This document shows positions 38,249 to 49,169 of a stretch of 64,000 nucleotides of DNA, piece after piece. The position numbers were made by a program, and so were the translations under genes. Each line of letters starts with the position of its first letter. Position 1 is the first letter of the stretch. The notes under the pieces were generated by a model. It was given only the letters and a program-made list of their open reading frames with translations, was not told the origin of the DNA and did no database searches. Source of the DNA: Phytomonas francai (taxonomy: Eukaryota > Euglenozoa > Kinetoplastea > Trypanosomatida > Trypanosomatidae); NCBI GenBank assembly GCA_001766655.1, contig MJCC01000003.1, forward strand, positions 62,001-126,000, read 5' to 3'.

Positions 38249-38902
38249 GGGCGAACTCATGTTACCAATTCGCAGATTAACTTCCCCTCCCTCCCCCCCC
38301 CCCCCCCTTTCCTCCTACTCTCTCCACATCTATCATGTGGATCACGCTCTGCTTCTACTCTGATGTATTGTTAAATATCCCATTTCATTGATTATGTTTT
38401 GAGTGCACCAAGGTGTTGATGGTAACTGTTGCGCATATGTGCGAAATCTATCGTTACCGATTCCAGGTGTATAAAACAAAAGGGAAAAAGATAAGATGCT
38501 CTCTAGAGGTCGCATGAAATTTTAAGCACAACAGACTCGTGATTATTATTAATTTTATGGATTCGTCAAATGTCTTCCGGTCTAAATGCGTACTTTATAC
38601 ATTTTTAGATTTCATTTAGAACTAGCATTCACTCGCTCTATAAGCACATATAGCCTTGGTATCTTTTTTTTTTTTAGGAAACTCTTCTCTTTTAGCAAAT
38701 AGTTAATTATAAGTATAAAAAGCTTCACGTCAAAAAAAGGACAAAAGCATAGCCTTTCAAACTGAAGCAAAGTGTTCAGTTATATATAGATATACATAGT
38801 GATATATATACCTACTTATCGATTGAGGTGAACGGTTATCGGGAAAAAAAATATCGCCCTCCTTCTTTGTTGACTGCGATTTTTTTATCCCTATTTACGC
38901 AA
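38249..38902 (+). other. Intergenic spacer with a C15 run
   Basis: A run of 15 C (38293-38307) lies just after the stop. T runs and TA-rich sequence (about 38780-38812) precede the epimerase gene. No gene seen. Confidence 0.5.
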
Positions 38903-40123
38903 ATGAATCACGATGATAGCAATGTGCCCTCACCAATCGATGCGACCAAACTAAACGAAAATGAAAACGAAAATACTTCTCGCTACCTATCTTCCTCAGA
39001 GCCGTTCGGAAACCATGGCTTTAAGATACATTTATCTTCGCCAAATATGCAAGTGGAACTACTCACGCTTGGTGCCTCCATCAACTCTGTCAAGATACGT
39101 GATCCATCGAAGCCCTTGGGCACTCCAGGAGATTGGGTGGAAACGTGTCTAGGCTTCAACGATCCTGAAGAATGTGCGGAACCTGGTGCACCGATCGGCT
39201 CCACTCACGGACGATGTGCGGGGCGCATTGCAAACGGCACATTTGTGCTCGATGGCAAAACTCACAAACTCGTCACGAATGCCGGCCCCCACACCCTCCA
39301 TGGTGGGCCATGTGGCTTCAATACGCTTCAGTGGAAGTACATTCTAACTGAAGGAGAGGACGAAATTGGTGTGTCCTTCCACCTGATCTCCCCGCACCTT
39401 GACCAGGGTTTCCCTGGTGAACTCTTTGTTTCGGCAACGTATGCAATTCTAAAAAAAACCACCCATCCCACTCTCAAGTACACACTACTGGCGAATCTAT
39501 GCGAAAACACACCCGTCAAGGCCACCGTTGTGAACTTGGCTAACCACACGTACTGGAACCTCAACGACGTGCCACGCCCCGAATCTCCAGAGAAGGTCGC
39601 CCCGCTACCAAAGTCCATCTTGAATCACTCTCTGAAGATAAACGCCAAGTATTTTGCGGAGGTCGACAAAGACCTCATTCCGAACGGATCCATGATTCCC
39701 ATCGAGGGCACACCCCATGACTACACCAAACTTCGCCCCATCAAGGAAGGTATGGAGGCCACCAAAGCCAACTCCGAACTCTGGGGCTACGACGACCCGA
39801 TCGCCCTCGAAGTGTGGGACTCGACACTGCGTGAGGCTGCCATCGCCTATAGCCCCCTCACTCGCCTGCAAATGCGCGTCTCGACGACAAACCCGGTCTT
39901 GCTATTGTACACCGCAAATTGGTTGCCCGAGAAGGCGAGTGGTAAGCAGAAAAATCGTTTCCAACGCCACAGTGCGATTTGCTTTGAGTGCCAATACTTC
40001 CCCAACAGTCCAAATGTCGAAAGCTTCCCTTCGACAACACTAAAAAAAGGCGAGAAATATTCAGAGACCACCACACATGAGTTCCAGTTCTTGGGTTCCC
40101 CAAGTAAGTTAGAGGACCACTAG
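38903..40123 (+). CDS. Aldose 1-epimerase (mutarotase)
   Basis: The enzyme (EC 5.1.3.3) interconverts alpha and beta anomers of glucose, galactose and related aldoses. The 406 residues start at the ATG at 38903; the frame is open upstream only from a GTG. The family signatures are clear: LLTLGASINSVKI at the start of the beta-sandwich, GSTHGRCAGRIANGTF, the substrate-binding N-A-G-P-H-T-L-H-G-G and the later VNLANHTYWNL. The first 45 residues form a polar extension beyond the usual N-terminus, with no signal peptide. The C-terminal E-C-Q-Y-F-P (near residue 370) includes the catalytic-base Glu region of the family, and a Thr/Glu-rich tail follows. In trypanosomatids such an enzyme could act in glycosomes or cytosol; no PTS1 tripeptide is seen. 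Confidence 0.95.
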   Translation: MNHDDSNVPSPIDATKLNENENENTSRYLSSSEPFGNHGFKIHLSSPNMQVELLTLGASINSVKIRDPSKPLGTPGDWVETCLGFNDPEECAEPGAPIGSTHGRCAGRIANGTFVLDGKTHKLVTNAGPHTLHGGPCGFNTLQWKYILTEGEDEIGVSFHLISPHLDQGFPGELFVSATYAILKKTTHPTLKYTLLANLCENTPVKATVVNLANHTYWNLNDVPRPESPEKVAPLPKSILNHSLKINAKYFAEVDKDLIPNGSMIPIEGTPHDYTKLRPIKEGMEATKANSELWGYDDPIALEVWDSTLREAAIAYSPLTRLQMRVSTTNPVLLLYTANWLPEKASGKQKNRFQRHSAICFECQYFPNSPNVESFPSTTLKKGEKYSETTTHEFQFLGSPSKLEDH

Positions 40124-41126
40124 AAGTAATCCTATAAAAGCATAACTTCACGTGTAGCATGCTCGCACTGCTCCGGCAGTTGCTTCTTGTCTTGGGCTTC
40201 AGTTTTTTTTTTTGTATACAATTGTTTTGAATCCCTATAAGGTATTTTAGCATTTTAGATTGAGTCTTTTAAAAAATTTCGTTCTTTCCTTCTTTCTTTT
40301 AAAAAGCTTGATTACTTGATGATATTGTTTCGAATATGGTAATACTTTATATATCAATATCTATATATAAATATATACACTATATGATGTCAAGAATTTC
40401 CCTCAGATTGTGACGATTTACGTATTCAATGGTCTTTAACTAAATTACGTGGATGGATTGATGGTTGGAAAAATGAGGAAAAAAAACGAATGAAAACCCA
40501 AATATATATTCAATGAACTCAGGGACCAATAGAAAATCACCGTAAAAGGTCACTTCATGAAGTTGAACTAACATTGCAATAGATAGTACCAAATTTGATT
40601 GATTCAAATGGTTTCAAAGGGTTTTCTTTTCCCTCCTCATACACTCCCGCTCCTCTTGTATCTTATGTAAACCCCAATTAGTACATCCAGAAATAAAAAT
40701 GATTGATTAAACCCTACTTTTAAAAAAGAAAATAAGCATTTAGATTTCAAAACTATAAGAATCTCTCTTAATCAGGATTTTTGCAATTCTCTTTTTGGTG
40801 AACACGTCATAAATTATTTAGTCATATTAAGCAAATTTCATTAAATTTCGACTTTGAGTATGGTTAAAAAATAAAAGAAGGGAAAATTGAGAACTCTGAA
40901 GCGAGTCCCATCATTACTGAATCAAGAGGCGGAACTCCCAACATCAATACCCTGCATTTCACATTTTGCGATACCATGCACTAAGGAATGGCACTGCTTT
41001 TTTCCTCCATAACAATCACGCATAATTTGTTGCTGAAGCGGTGTCACAAGTTTAAGGTCTAAAAGTACAGAAATATTTTGTTTCCAAGCCGAGCTTACTC
41101 TAAGTCTGATGACATAAAATGTAAAT
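40124..41126 (+). other. Intergenic spacer, 1003 bases
   Basis: AT-rich. A TA-rich patch lies near 40345-40385. I see no gene, repeat family or structured RNA. The acceptor for the next gene is not obvious. Confidence 0.5.
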
Positions 41127-42035
41127 ATGAACATCATTACTAGCTTTTTTAAAGTAAAGCGCATCCCAGGGAGTATGCTCATTCGTGAGCAGCAGCTATC
41201 TGACACTACCGCTAGGCAACAAGAGTACATGGACTGCCTCCTCCGAAACCTCGCACACCCAGCGGTCGCATCTGTGATCCTTTTAGTCGAGGGCATGGAG
41301 GCGTACAGGTATTTGCGCCATCACATCCTCATAGACGGCCCTCACTCGCAGCGGGAAACTGCGCCGAGCTCCTTGGATTGGTCAAAGGACTCAATGCGAG
41401 TCCAGTGCGGTAGAGCTAAACTTGTCCCTATTCTGTTCTCCGGCTCGACGAACCCGCGCGAAGAGAGGATCCCGTCTGCCGGCCAACCCACCTGCCTCCC
41501 AACCTACGCGAACCTATTCAGGATCGCGAACCAGTTGGCTACAGGCACACTTTGCATGGTGTGCAACGCCGATATATACCTTTCCTCGCAACACTTTAGA
41601 GTCACTGACGTCGAAGAAATCTTTAAGAGAGAGAATGCCTTGCATCGCTCCTTCGATAAGGATTCCCAGCTCCAGAAACGCAAGCGGTTGGCCCTGTCGT
41701 TGACTCGATATGAAAGTGACGACCCTCGCGACATGCCGTTTATTTTAGACTACAGGGGCTCTCACGACGCCTTCATCGTGCGCCCGCCTCTGCCAGAGAG
41801 TTTCCTTCGAGCCGTTATGCACCCCCAGAATGCATACCAAGCTGAAAACATCGTCATTCATGAATTTCTTCGTTGCGGCTACACTGTCATGAACCCTTGT
41901 CTAGACCTGCACATTATTCACCGTCACGCGTCGGGAATTCGGCAGTGGCTTCCCTCGGTAGACCCCACACGATATGGGCGGGCACCCCCCACTACAATGC
42001 GGAAGGTGGCTCTGGAGTTGGCTCAAAGCGCTTGA
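41127..42035 (+). CDS. Glycosyltransferase-like protein (nucleotide-sugar fold)
   Basis: The protein has 302 residues from the ATG at 41127. The pattern fits a family with a GT-A-like fold: a strand ending in C-N-A-D-I-Y (residues 147-151, where N-A-D is the DXD-type metal site), a later L-S-L-T-R-Y, then D-Y-R-G-S-H-D-A-F-I-V near 208-218 and a C-terminal NPCLDLHIIHRHAS with a final Arg. In related proteins of bacteria and algae the 'S-x-D-[AS]-[FW]-I' and 'NP...H.H.S..R' motifs recur. The acceptor and donor sugar cannot be told. No signal anchor is visible, so it may be cytosolic or may have lost one. It could also be a different nucleotide-sugar enzyme. Confidence 0.7.
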   Translation: MNIITSFFKVKRIPGSMLIREQQLSDTTARQQEYMDCLLRNLAHPAVASVILLVEGMEAYRYLRHHILIDGPHSQRETAPSSLDWSKDSMRVQCGRAKLVPILFSGSTNPREERIPSAGQPTCLPTYANLFRIANQLATGTLCMVCNADIYLSSQHFRVTDVEEIFKRENALHRSFDKDSQLQKRKRLALSLTRYESDDPRDMPFILDYRGSHDAFIVRPPLPESFLRAVMHPQNAYQAENIVIHEFLRCGYTVMNPCLDLHIIHRHASGIRQWLPSVDPTRYGRAPPTTMRKVALELAQSA

Positions 42036-42656
42036 AAAGGATAATCGAAATAACAAGAGAAATGATATTTTACCTCCCTACGCTGTCCCCAACATGGAAT
42101 CCCGAGCGATTCAATGCATTCTCTCTCTCTCTTTCTAAGATGTTAGACGCTATTCAGTGCCAAAGTGTTTAATTTTTTTTATACTGTTGGTGAGGATTCA
42201 GAACGTAGGAACCCCTTTAGCAGTGTCTTGTCGCACGCCGTACATTCATCAAGAGGTGTGTACCTCTATGGGAAAAAGGTGGAGCTGGTGGATATCACCT
42301 TCAGCTCATTCAAACTGTTCCAAGAGACTAAGTTACCTTTGTTACTGGATACTGTATTTCATTACCCACACCACATGAGTTTCTTTTCAGAACCTCCAAG
42401 TAATACCAATACCAAGAAACGCGATTGTCCGTATCATAACTGCCCCAGTTTCACTTATCATTTTACTGCAGTACCTAATTGTCCGTGTGTATGTCATTCA
42501 AATCCTTGCTTCTCCTACTTCTTGAGGTTTCTAAAAGACACACAAATAGGTTCTAAAGGAAAGAAACATCAATTACTTTGAAAACAGAGTGGCGTTTAAA
42601 CGGTGCCTCATCTCTTCTTCCGCTTCTCTTTGTCTCTCCCCCTCACTTTTTCTTCA
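42036..42656 (+). other. Intergenic spacer with a strong pyrimidine tract
   Basis: A T/C tract at about 42606-42654 reaches almost to the ATG at 42657 without an AG in between. A Cys-rich 68-codon frame (42375-42581) is present but not supported as a gene. Confidence 0.45.
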
Positions 42657-43889
42657 ATGTCTTGGTCCGTACGGGAACATCGAACAACCCCGCTGCCGGC
42701 CAGCTTAGCCTGTCGTCTTGATACACGTGTATCGTCTCATACACAAGAAGTAGATGATACCCATCTCCATCAATCGAAATGGCCCATGAATACGATAACC
42801 AATCACGTCGAGGGCCCTTCCTCCAATAGCTACACAAGCCAGATGTGCAGTGCGCCACCTTCGCAATTAGAACAATCTGGTCGCGATAATGCGAAGCCAA
42901 CACAGATGGCACGCGCCGCTCTCTATCCCACAACGGCTACGGCCATGTCGTGTGGAGATGCCAACACACCCTGTGATCCTTTCTGGCACCGGCCGCCTCC
43001 CACCCCACCCCCGTCCTACCAAAGCCATATCCCGCCTTCGCTCCGACAAAGTCAAGTCGTGTACCCATCACGGTCGGCTGCAGAGGCCACGTCGGCGCCC
43101 TCATCCTCGGCACCTGCCCCCACAGGAGCAGGAGCTGAGCCTCGACGCGTTTTATCCACACACTTCCAACAGCAGGGCTGCAATGACATCTGCGCCGCCC
43201 TGCAGGGGGTCCGTGACTCTATGCGGCAGCAGACCTCAGTCATGCAAGCTCAATCAGAGATTCAGCAGTCTCTCCTGCACGCCGCGTTGCAGGCTCAGGA
43301 AAACTTCGACCGGGTGTTTGTCGAGTTCAAGGAGGAGCTACGCGCAACACGAGAGGCCGTAGTGCTTTTCCTAGCCAACAGGAACCAAACAAAAGCGCGA
43401 CGAAGTCCCAGTCGCAATGCGACAGAGAACAACACCAAGACATCCCCGCAGGATAAAAACTGTCCAGAAAATGTGCCCAATCCGAAGCTTATTCGCAGCG
43501 TCCGACACAACACACGGAACACCAGTTCGCTTCACACAAACGTCGTGACCCTTCTGGGAGCCACACTATCTAACCAAAGCAACTCCTCCACAAACACGCC
43601 ATCCGATGCCGCTCTGCTGCGTAGCGACACGTGCACATCGCACTGCGCAGGGTCTCTGGGGTTTTGCAATGCCCTGCCCGTCGGCACTGGGACGATCTCG
43701 TCATCAAAAAGAAGAATGGCATCAACAGAAAATGATGACCAAGACGCCGATAATAAACTGGGCTGCAGTAAAAAGCAACAACGGCGGAGTATCGAGTCGG
43801 AAGCCCCTGCCGCTATGCATCTATCAGACGCAGCCGCGGCCGGGGATGAGGGCACGGCTGATCCGGAAGAAAACGTCTTCTTTATATAA
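42657..43889 (+). CDS. Hypothetical Ser/Thr/Pro-rich protein with short coiled coil
   Basis: The protein has 410 residues from the ATG at 42657. Only a pyrimidine tract lies immediately upstream, with no AG between it and the ATG, so the mRNA might begin further downstream, in which case the next in-frame ATG at 42786 is the start. The sequence is mostly disordered (Pro/Ser/Thr/Asn). A Gln/Ala-rich helix with coiled-coil spacing (QQTSVMQAQSEIQQSLLHAA, FDRVFVEFKEELRATREA) lies near residues 200-250. The C-terminus is acidic with a Lys/Arg patch (KKQQRRS), which may be a nuclear signal. Not recognised as a known family. Confidence 0.65.
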   Translation: MSWSVREHRTTPLPASLACRLDTRVSSHTQEVDDTHLHQSKWPMNTITNHVEGPSSNSYTSQMCSAPPSQLEQSGRDNAKPTQMARAALYPTTATAMSCGDANTPCDPFWHRPPPTPPPSYQSHIPPSLRQSQVVYPSRSAAEATSAPSSSAPAPTGAGAEPRRVLSTHFQQQGCNDICAALQGVRDSMRQQTSVMQAQSEIQQSLLHAALQAQENFDRVFVEFKEELRATREAVVLFLANRNQTKARRSPSRNATENNTKTSPQDKNCPENVPNPKLIRSVRHNTRNTSSLHTNVVTLLGATLSNQSNSSTNTPSDAALLRSDTCTSHCAGSLGFCNALPVGTGTISSSKRRMASTENDDQDADNKLGCSKKQQRRSIESEAPAAMHLSDAAAAGDEGTADPEENVFFI

Positions 43890-44561
43890 GCCCGGTATGC
43901 GTATTTACAATGCGAGTTTCGGACTATTTCTGTGTGAACTTGAAATACTATTGTCCATTAGCATTCATTATTGCGTCTTATTTATTTTTAGCTATGCGTA
44001 GATTCAACTGAGGATTCCTACGCTTGCCTTGGAACATATCCCTTTTTCTTTATTTCTCTTCTCCTTTTAATACTGCTGTATTTTTTCTTTTTCGGCAAAG
44101 CCGCTCGGATAGATACGTGTGCAATTTGCCTACGGAGTCGCTCCCCCTGGGCTTCACAGGAGCGCAGCAAACCGAAAATTCAAAATAAAAATATTGATTA
44201 TAACCGTTTCGGGAAAATTGGGAATCTAATAATGTTAGAAAAAAACATAAGGTATGGTTGACACCAAAGCCTGTACTATTACAATGAAATCTTGTAGTTT
44301 GGTCTCCCCTACACAGTCTTTTTAAAAAACAAAAAACAAAAGATAGAACCACTCAGATATATACATTTATACATATTCCATAGAATACAGATAGAGCTGT
44401 AAAACCGGAGCTGCTTTTCTATACTTGCGGTGTGAAACAAAGTCAATCGCACAGGGAAGCACGATCTTGTTGTTTTTTTTACCGTTATTTAGACCTTACA
44501 ATAGGAAGAGTGAAGTGTACTAGTGAAGACATTTGTTGCGTTAAAAAAACGCCAATAAAAT
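43890..44561 (+). other. Intergenic spacer, 672 bases
   Basis: AT-rich. Possible splice signals are T/C runs at about 44037-44065 and 44466-44480. No gene seen. Confidence 0.45.
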
Positions 44562-47500
44562 ATGAGCCAACACTGGGCAGGGTTCATCGACCAAACGTTG
44601 CATTCCACAAATGATACTATTAGGCGTCTTAGGGAGCGCCAGGCGCACTATGATGCTGCTAAAAAGCGCGTACGGGAAGCCTTTGGAAATGCCCAATTCA
44701 CATTTTCCTCTACTACCTCTCATGTTAACGACCCTTACCGAAATGATATTTCACCATTTGGAAAGGAAGGAAGGCCGACTGGAAGTTCAGCTCACACGGC
44801 CGCAGATTATACCAATGGGTCTCAACTGAAAGTACCGCCTCCGCTTCCTCCAAGTGTCATTGATTACTCTCTATTTGGCGAAGAAACCCACGCGCGCCTT
44901 CCTCTTGGCAATAGTGAGGCAAGGCAACCCTCGCATTCCCCTCTCGCCCGCGGTTCGCACGAGCTCCGCGATCTAACCGACGCCTACCGTATGGTGGAAA
45001 CAAGGCTCAAGAATGTTACCGTCGAGCTAGAGCTGGAGCGCACCATCCGCAAGGACCGCGAGCGCGAGCTGTCAGACCGCTTCTCAAATCAAATTTATGA
45101 AATGAAGGCCTCCCTGGAACAGTTAAAGATGGAAAATGGCCACCTGAAAGACTCTGTGAGGAATCTGGAAACCCGACAAGTGCTGGGTAATACAGCGCTG
45201 CATGCAACCGTTGGTGCTTTATCCCCATTTCAGGACGGCGCAGCGCATCCTCAATCTGCTTTCGGTGCCAATCAAATTCTGAAGGATTTAAATAAACAAG
45301 TGCCTTTCAGGGGCGTCGATAAGCCCTATGGCTCGCAGATCGACGCCAGCCTCCACAGCGCCGGAGCGGGAAGCGATCATCTGGCGCCGAGCTCGCTGAA
45401 CGCCCTTTTCCAGCGTGTAGCCGATCTAGAAACAAGTCTTCTTCAACAACGGCGGACACTTGAAAGCAGACAACAACGAATGGACAATACAATCCACGAG
45501 GCGATAGACAACAAAATGAAGCTTGAGATAGAACGGGTCCGTTCCGTTGCGCGCGAAGCAGCCTGTGCGAGCACGGAAAGCCTTATTCAGCTCCGCTTCC
45601 GCGCAGTTCAATCCATGTTCAATGAGGAGCTGCGCAAGGTGCTAGAGTCCACCGGTGTGGCGCGTGAGTTATCGCAAGAAAACGAACGAGTATTCCGGAA
45701 ATGGGAACAAAACTGGTCGAGAAAATGGGAAGGGATGGAGGATAGAATGCGAGATGTCGAGACCTTCACCAAAAACGTGCGAGAATCTATCACAACAGAT
45801 TTAGAGAGAAGTTTTAAGCAGGATATCGATACGGTACGGCAAGAGCTTACCACGTTGCGCCGTGAAACCCAGGAAAGTAGGGCACGACTTGCTCATGAAA
45901 GCGCCTCTAAAATGGAAAGCAGCCGCATGGATGTGATGTCGGCTGTACAGAGTATGCTCAACGAGCAGCAAAATCAGGACAGTCTCGTACGGGAGGCGGT
46001 GGTGCGCCGCCTAATAGAGTCCGCCGTCCAGCCCCTGCACGCCGGGCTTGAGAGCGCGCAGCATGGGCTGCAATCCGTGAGGGAATCTAGCGAGGTCTGG
46101 TTCAGGCAAACCACTTCCCGTCTGAATGAGCTTGAGGACGCAGCGCAAACGCAAAAGCTTGACGTTGCGGGGGTGCAGAGGTCAGCTACCGCGCAACTCG
46201 CGATCACAGAACGCATCCGGACCCAGCTAAAGGAATGCGCCGAAAAACAGCAGCAGCTGGACACAGCCTTTCAGGAGCTTCACGCGGCAGCCACGGAGTC
46301 CATCGAGGCCACGCAAGCGCAAGCAGGCCAAAATGCAGAGCAGCGCGCCCAGTTCGATGCCCAACTCCGGCGAATTCAGCAGGCTCAGGAAGGGCAATCC
46401 AAGCGACTCCACGCCATTGAGGCCACGGAGGACGAGCACCGACAACGCATAGAGCAGATGGCAGAGACTGTAAGCACCTTGGAGGGTAGCATCAGCCGGA
46501 GCCTTCAGCCCACCACGCAAAAACTGAGCAGTCTCCAGCAGACTGTGTACCAGAACTGTCTGCCGCAAATTGAAAGCTTTCAGCGAGAAATGTTGGAGAC
46601 GACCACGCGATGGCAGCAGCTTCACGATGGTCGGGCCTACCACGAAAAGCTTGTTGGGCAGCTGCTGGTCGATGCCAAGAAGGACTCGGAGGCTCGCATG
46701 CAGGATCTTGAGAGCCGCATGCGGCAGGATCTAGATGAAACACGGCTTCGATGGAAAGATAATTTGGAAAGCCATGTCGCGGCGCTCACTCCGATGGCGA
46801 GGGGTGTTGAGACGCTCATGACGAAGGTGTCTCTTACTGAAAAAACACAGAATAGCATGTCGGAGTCCATACAGCGATTAGAAGCTAACCTGGCGGTGCT
46901 TGAGATGGCGGCGTCTTCGAACACAGATGTAAAGGACACCGTCTCCCAGGCCGCAGCGACGCTTCTCGGCAAAAGGGTCGAGAATCTTGAAATGGAGCTT
47001 CGTGCTCGTGAGTCAGACGAGCAGCTAATCTTTACTACGCGCCTTGACCGTGTGGATGCAGAGCAGCTGCGGTTAGGACAAAACGTGGTGGCGCTTCAAG
47101 ACCTGTTGCATGAAGCTGTCGGAAAGATTAAACACGAAATGCAGCTTCAGGATTCCTCTTTGAAAGAGTATGCGATGTCGGCGGTGTCCAAAAGCGAACA
47201 CAGGACTCTAGAGCACATGAACACAGTGGTGCAGAACAACGAGGAGCGGCTGAAGGAGCTAATCCTCCCATCTCGTCTTGTACAACGTGTCGTGATGGAG
47301 TCGTCTGTGTTAACCCTTCTCGCCAAGTCGCTTTTGCCCTACATGGGGTTGAGCGATGAGAGACTCACCTCTATGGATGCAATGCCAGAGGCGCTGCGCA
47401 CCCTAGAGCGGCAGCAAGTGGATTTGAAAAGCTGTCTCACAGCTCTTAAAGATAGTGCCCTCGGGGGCGAAAAGAAGGCAAACGCCTCTGATAATGATGG

Positions 47501-48914
47501 CTACGGAGGCGCGTTACTGGCCGTGGCTTGCGGCACCACCCCACCCTACAACACCTCGGATGCCGAGCAGATCATGGAAGTCCCAAAGCCTCTAAATGAT
47601 ATGCATCTTTTGCTGCTACAGACCCGCACGGAAAATGAGCACCTCACTCACCAGCTGAAGGAACTCCAGGATGAGCTCCGACACGTAGCGCAGCAGCTAA
47701 AGGATCAAATCCTGCAGCACCGTACCACTTCAGAGGAGACCACGTCATCTTTGATTGTCAAAGTAGCCGCGCTAGAGGCGCAGGGTGCGAGCTTGACGGA
47801 TACGTACTCGGAACTGCATAAATGGGTTAGCACTAGGCTTCAAGCCGCTCAGGAGGCGTGGTCTCAGGATTTCACCTCCACTTCTCAACAGTTGCGGGCG
47901 GGGGTTCGCCGCCTTGAGGAGTCCTACACGGCGATTGAGGAGAACCTCTGCCCGCTCTCGGAGGCCGTGCGTAAGGCCACCACGGAGGGTGAGCAGAACT
48001 GCCAGGCGCTGGACGAGCTGAGGGTGAAGCTGGCCGGTTTGGAGGGGCTCGTCGTCACGCGGCTGGAGGAGGTCTACCGCGATATGATCGAATGGCATCA
48101 AAACCAACTCGCGACCATCGAGCAGCGGCTGACGCTGAGGGTGGTAGAGGAGGACACCCGATGGAAAGCCTTTCGAGACGATATGGAGCAGCGGGTGAGG
48201 GAAGGACACGACGCAAACGCGTCGAGCACGAATCCGAAACAAGCGAAATCCACCTGCAGTGGTGACGATGCTATTGATAAAGGCGGGGTCAACAAGGATA
48301 GAGAAACGGGGGGTGCGACTCCATTGCATGACGATAGTGGTGCGTATACCCGTGTTAAGCTCGTGGAAGGAGCGCTTATTGCGCTAGAACAACAGCTTGG
48401 GGGTGTGGCGACGTCGAGCGAAGTTGGGTTGAAGGCGACCGCGGACGCCCTGACGGGGCTGCGCGACTCCCTGCAGCAGTGCGTCAGTTGCGTTACCCGA
48501 GAGTTGCAGAATGACAACCTTATGATGCGCATAATTAGGAGCGCTGATACCCCTGTTCCCTCGTTAGAGGTACACAGTGAAGGTGATACGAATGAAAACA
48601 GTGCATCAGCACCCGAGACGATCCCTAAGCTCGAGGCCCTTGATCAAGTCTTTGTTCTTTTAATGAGGCAGCTCAGCTATGTCTGTCATGGGCTTGCCAC
48701 CTTGCAGGAAAACGCCTTCGCAACGCTGGAGCTTGTGCAACAACAGGAGATGAGTATCCTCGCTATCCCCACACTTCAGGAGGCGGTTTTGCAACTAGCT
48801 TCTCAAATGAGAAGAGTGAGTATGGCCCTGCCGGAGGTAGGGGAGTGGGATGTGGGGATTGAGGAGGTGATACAATCGACTATGTTGAGGCCGCCTGGTA
48901 CTGTTCTCAATTAA
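44562..48914 (+). CDS. Large coiled-coil protein, 1450 residues
   Basis: The protein starts MSQHWAGFIDQTLHS at the ATG at 44562. Apart from a polar segment at about 45-135, nearly all of it shows heptad-like Leu/Glu/Arg/Gln patterning (for example LRDLTDAYRMVETRLK-like repeats near 140, and QLRAGVRRLEESYTAIEENL near 1110), with a short Pro/Gly break near 985-1010. No motor, kinase or membrane domain is seen. Very long coiled-coil proteins in trypanosomatids are often parts of the cytoskeleton, basal body or flagellum, so a structural role is likely but unproven. Codon composition is ordinary throughout, unlike the patchy large genes nearby. Confidence 0.88.
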   Translation: MSQHWAGFIDQTLHSTNDTIRRLRERQAHYDAAKKRVREAFGNAQFTFSSTTSHVNDPYRNDISPFGKEGRPTGSSAHTAADYTNGSQLKVPPPLPPSVIDYSLFGEETHARLPLGNSEARQPSHSPLARGSHELRDLTDAYRMVETRLKNVTVELELERTIRKDRERELSDRFSNQIYEMKASLEQLKMENGHLKDSVRNLETRQVLGNTALHATVGALSPFQDGAAHPQSAFGANQILKDLNKQVPFRGVDKPYGSQIDASLHSAGAGSDHLAPSSLNALFQRVADLETSLLQQRRTLESRQQRMDNTIHEAIDNKMKLEIERVRSVAREAACASTESLIQLRFRAVQSMFNEELRKVLESTGVARELSQENERVFRKWEQNWSRKWEGMEDRMRDVETFTKNVRESITTDLERSFKQDIDTVRQELTTLRRETQESRARLAHESASKMESSRMDVMSAVQSMLNEQQNQDSLVREAVVRRLIESAVQPLHAGLESAQHGLQSVRESSEVWFRQTTSRLNELEDAAQTQKLDVAGVQRSATAQLAITERIRTQLKECAEKQQQLDTAFQELHAAATESIEATQAQAGQNAEQRAQFDAQLRRIQQAQEGQSKRLHAIEATEDEHRQRIEQMAETVSTLEGSISRSLQPTTQKLSSLQQTVYQNCLPQIESFQREMLETTTRWQQLHDGRAYHEKLVGQLLVDAKKDSEARMQDLESRMRQDLDETRLRWKDNLESHVAALTPMARGVETLMTKVSLTEKTQNSMSESIQRLEANLAVLEMAASSNTDVKDTVSQAAATLLGKRVENLEMELRARESDEQLIFTTRLDRVDAEQLRLGQNVVALQDLLHEAVGKIKHEMQLQDSSLKEYAMSAVSKSEHRTLEHMNTVVQNNEERLKELILPSRLVQRVVMESSVLTLLAKSLLPYMGLSDERLTSMDAMPEALRTLERQQVDLKSCLTALKDSALGGEKKANASDNDGYGGALLAVACGTTPPYNTSDAEQIMEVPKPLNDMHLLLLQTRTENEHLTHQLKELQDELRHVAQQLKDQILQHRTTSEETTSSLIVKVAALEAQGASLTDTYSELHKWVSTRLQAAQEAWSQDFTSTSQQLRAGVRRLEESYTAIEENLCPLSEAVRKATTEGEQNCQALDELRVKLAGLEGLVVTRLEEVYRDMIEWHQNQLATIEQRLTLRVVEEDTRWKAFRDDMEQRVREGHDANASSTNPKQAKSTCSGDDAIDKGGVNKDRETGGATPLHDDSGAYTRVKLVEGALIALEQQLGGVATSSEVGLKATADALTGLRDSLQQCVSCVTRELQNDNLMMRIIRSADTPVPSLEVHSEGDTNENSASAPETIPKLEALDQVFVLLMRQLSYVCHGLATLQENAFATLELVQQQEMSILAIPTLQEAVLQLASQMRRVSMALPEVGEWDVGIEEVIQSTMLRPPGTVLN

Positions 48915-49169
48915 TAGTGAAAGAGGGAACCTAAAAATAAAGGATTATGCTTTATTTCAGAACTCTTCTTTTTTTTTCCAACCGTTTTCAGGTGCATAAT
49001 GCTACGAAGCCTGTATGGGAAACATTTGATTCTATTGAAAATCATGTCATTTTGACTTTAGTAAGCGAAGGAGCGTAAAGGTGGGGACCTGATATGACTG
49101 CATTCTATTACCATTTGCGTTTAAAATATTTCTGTAAATTATTGATAAAGCTGATAACGTAGTAGTAAC

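Noticed and set aside
42165..42581. Frame with a Cys-rich segment, from a GTG start (ATG only at 42375)
   Set aside because: No ATG near the start, no zinc-binding spacing I trust, and it lies in a spacer before a pyrimidine tract. Kept only as a note.
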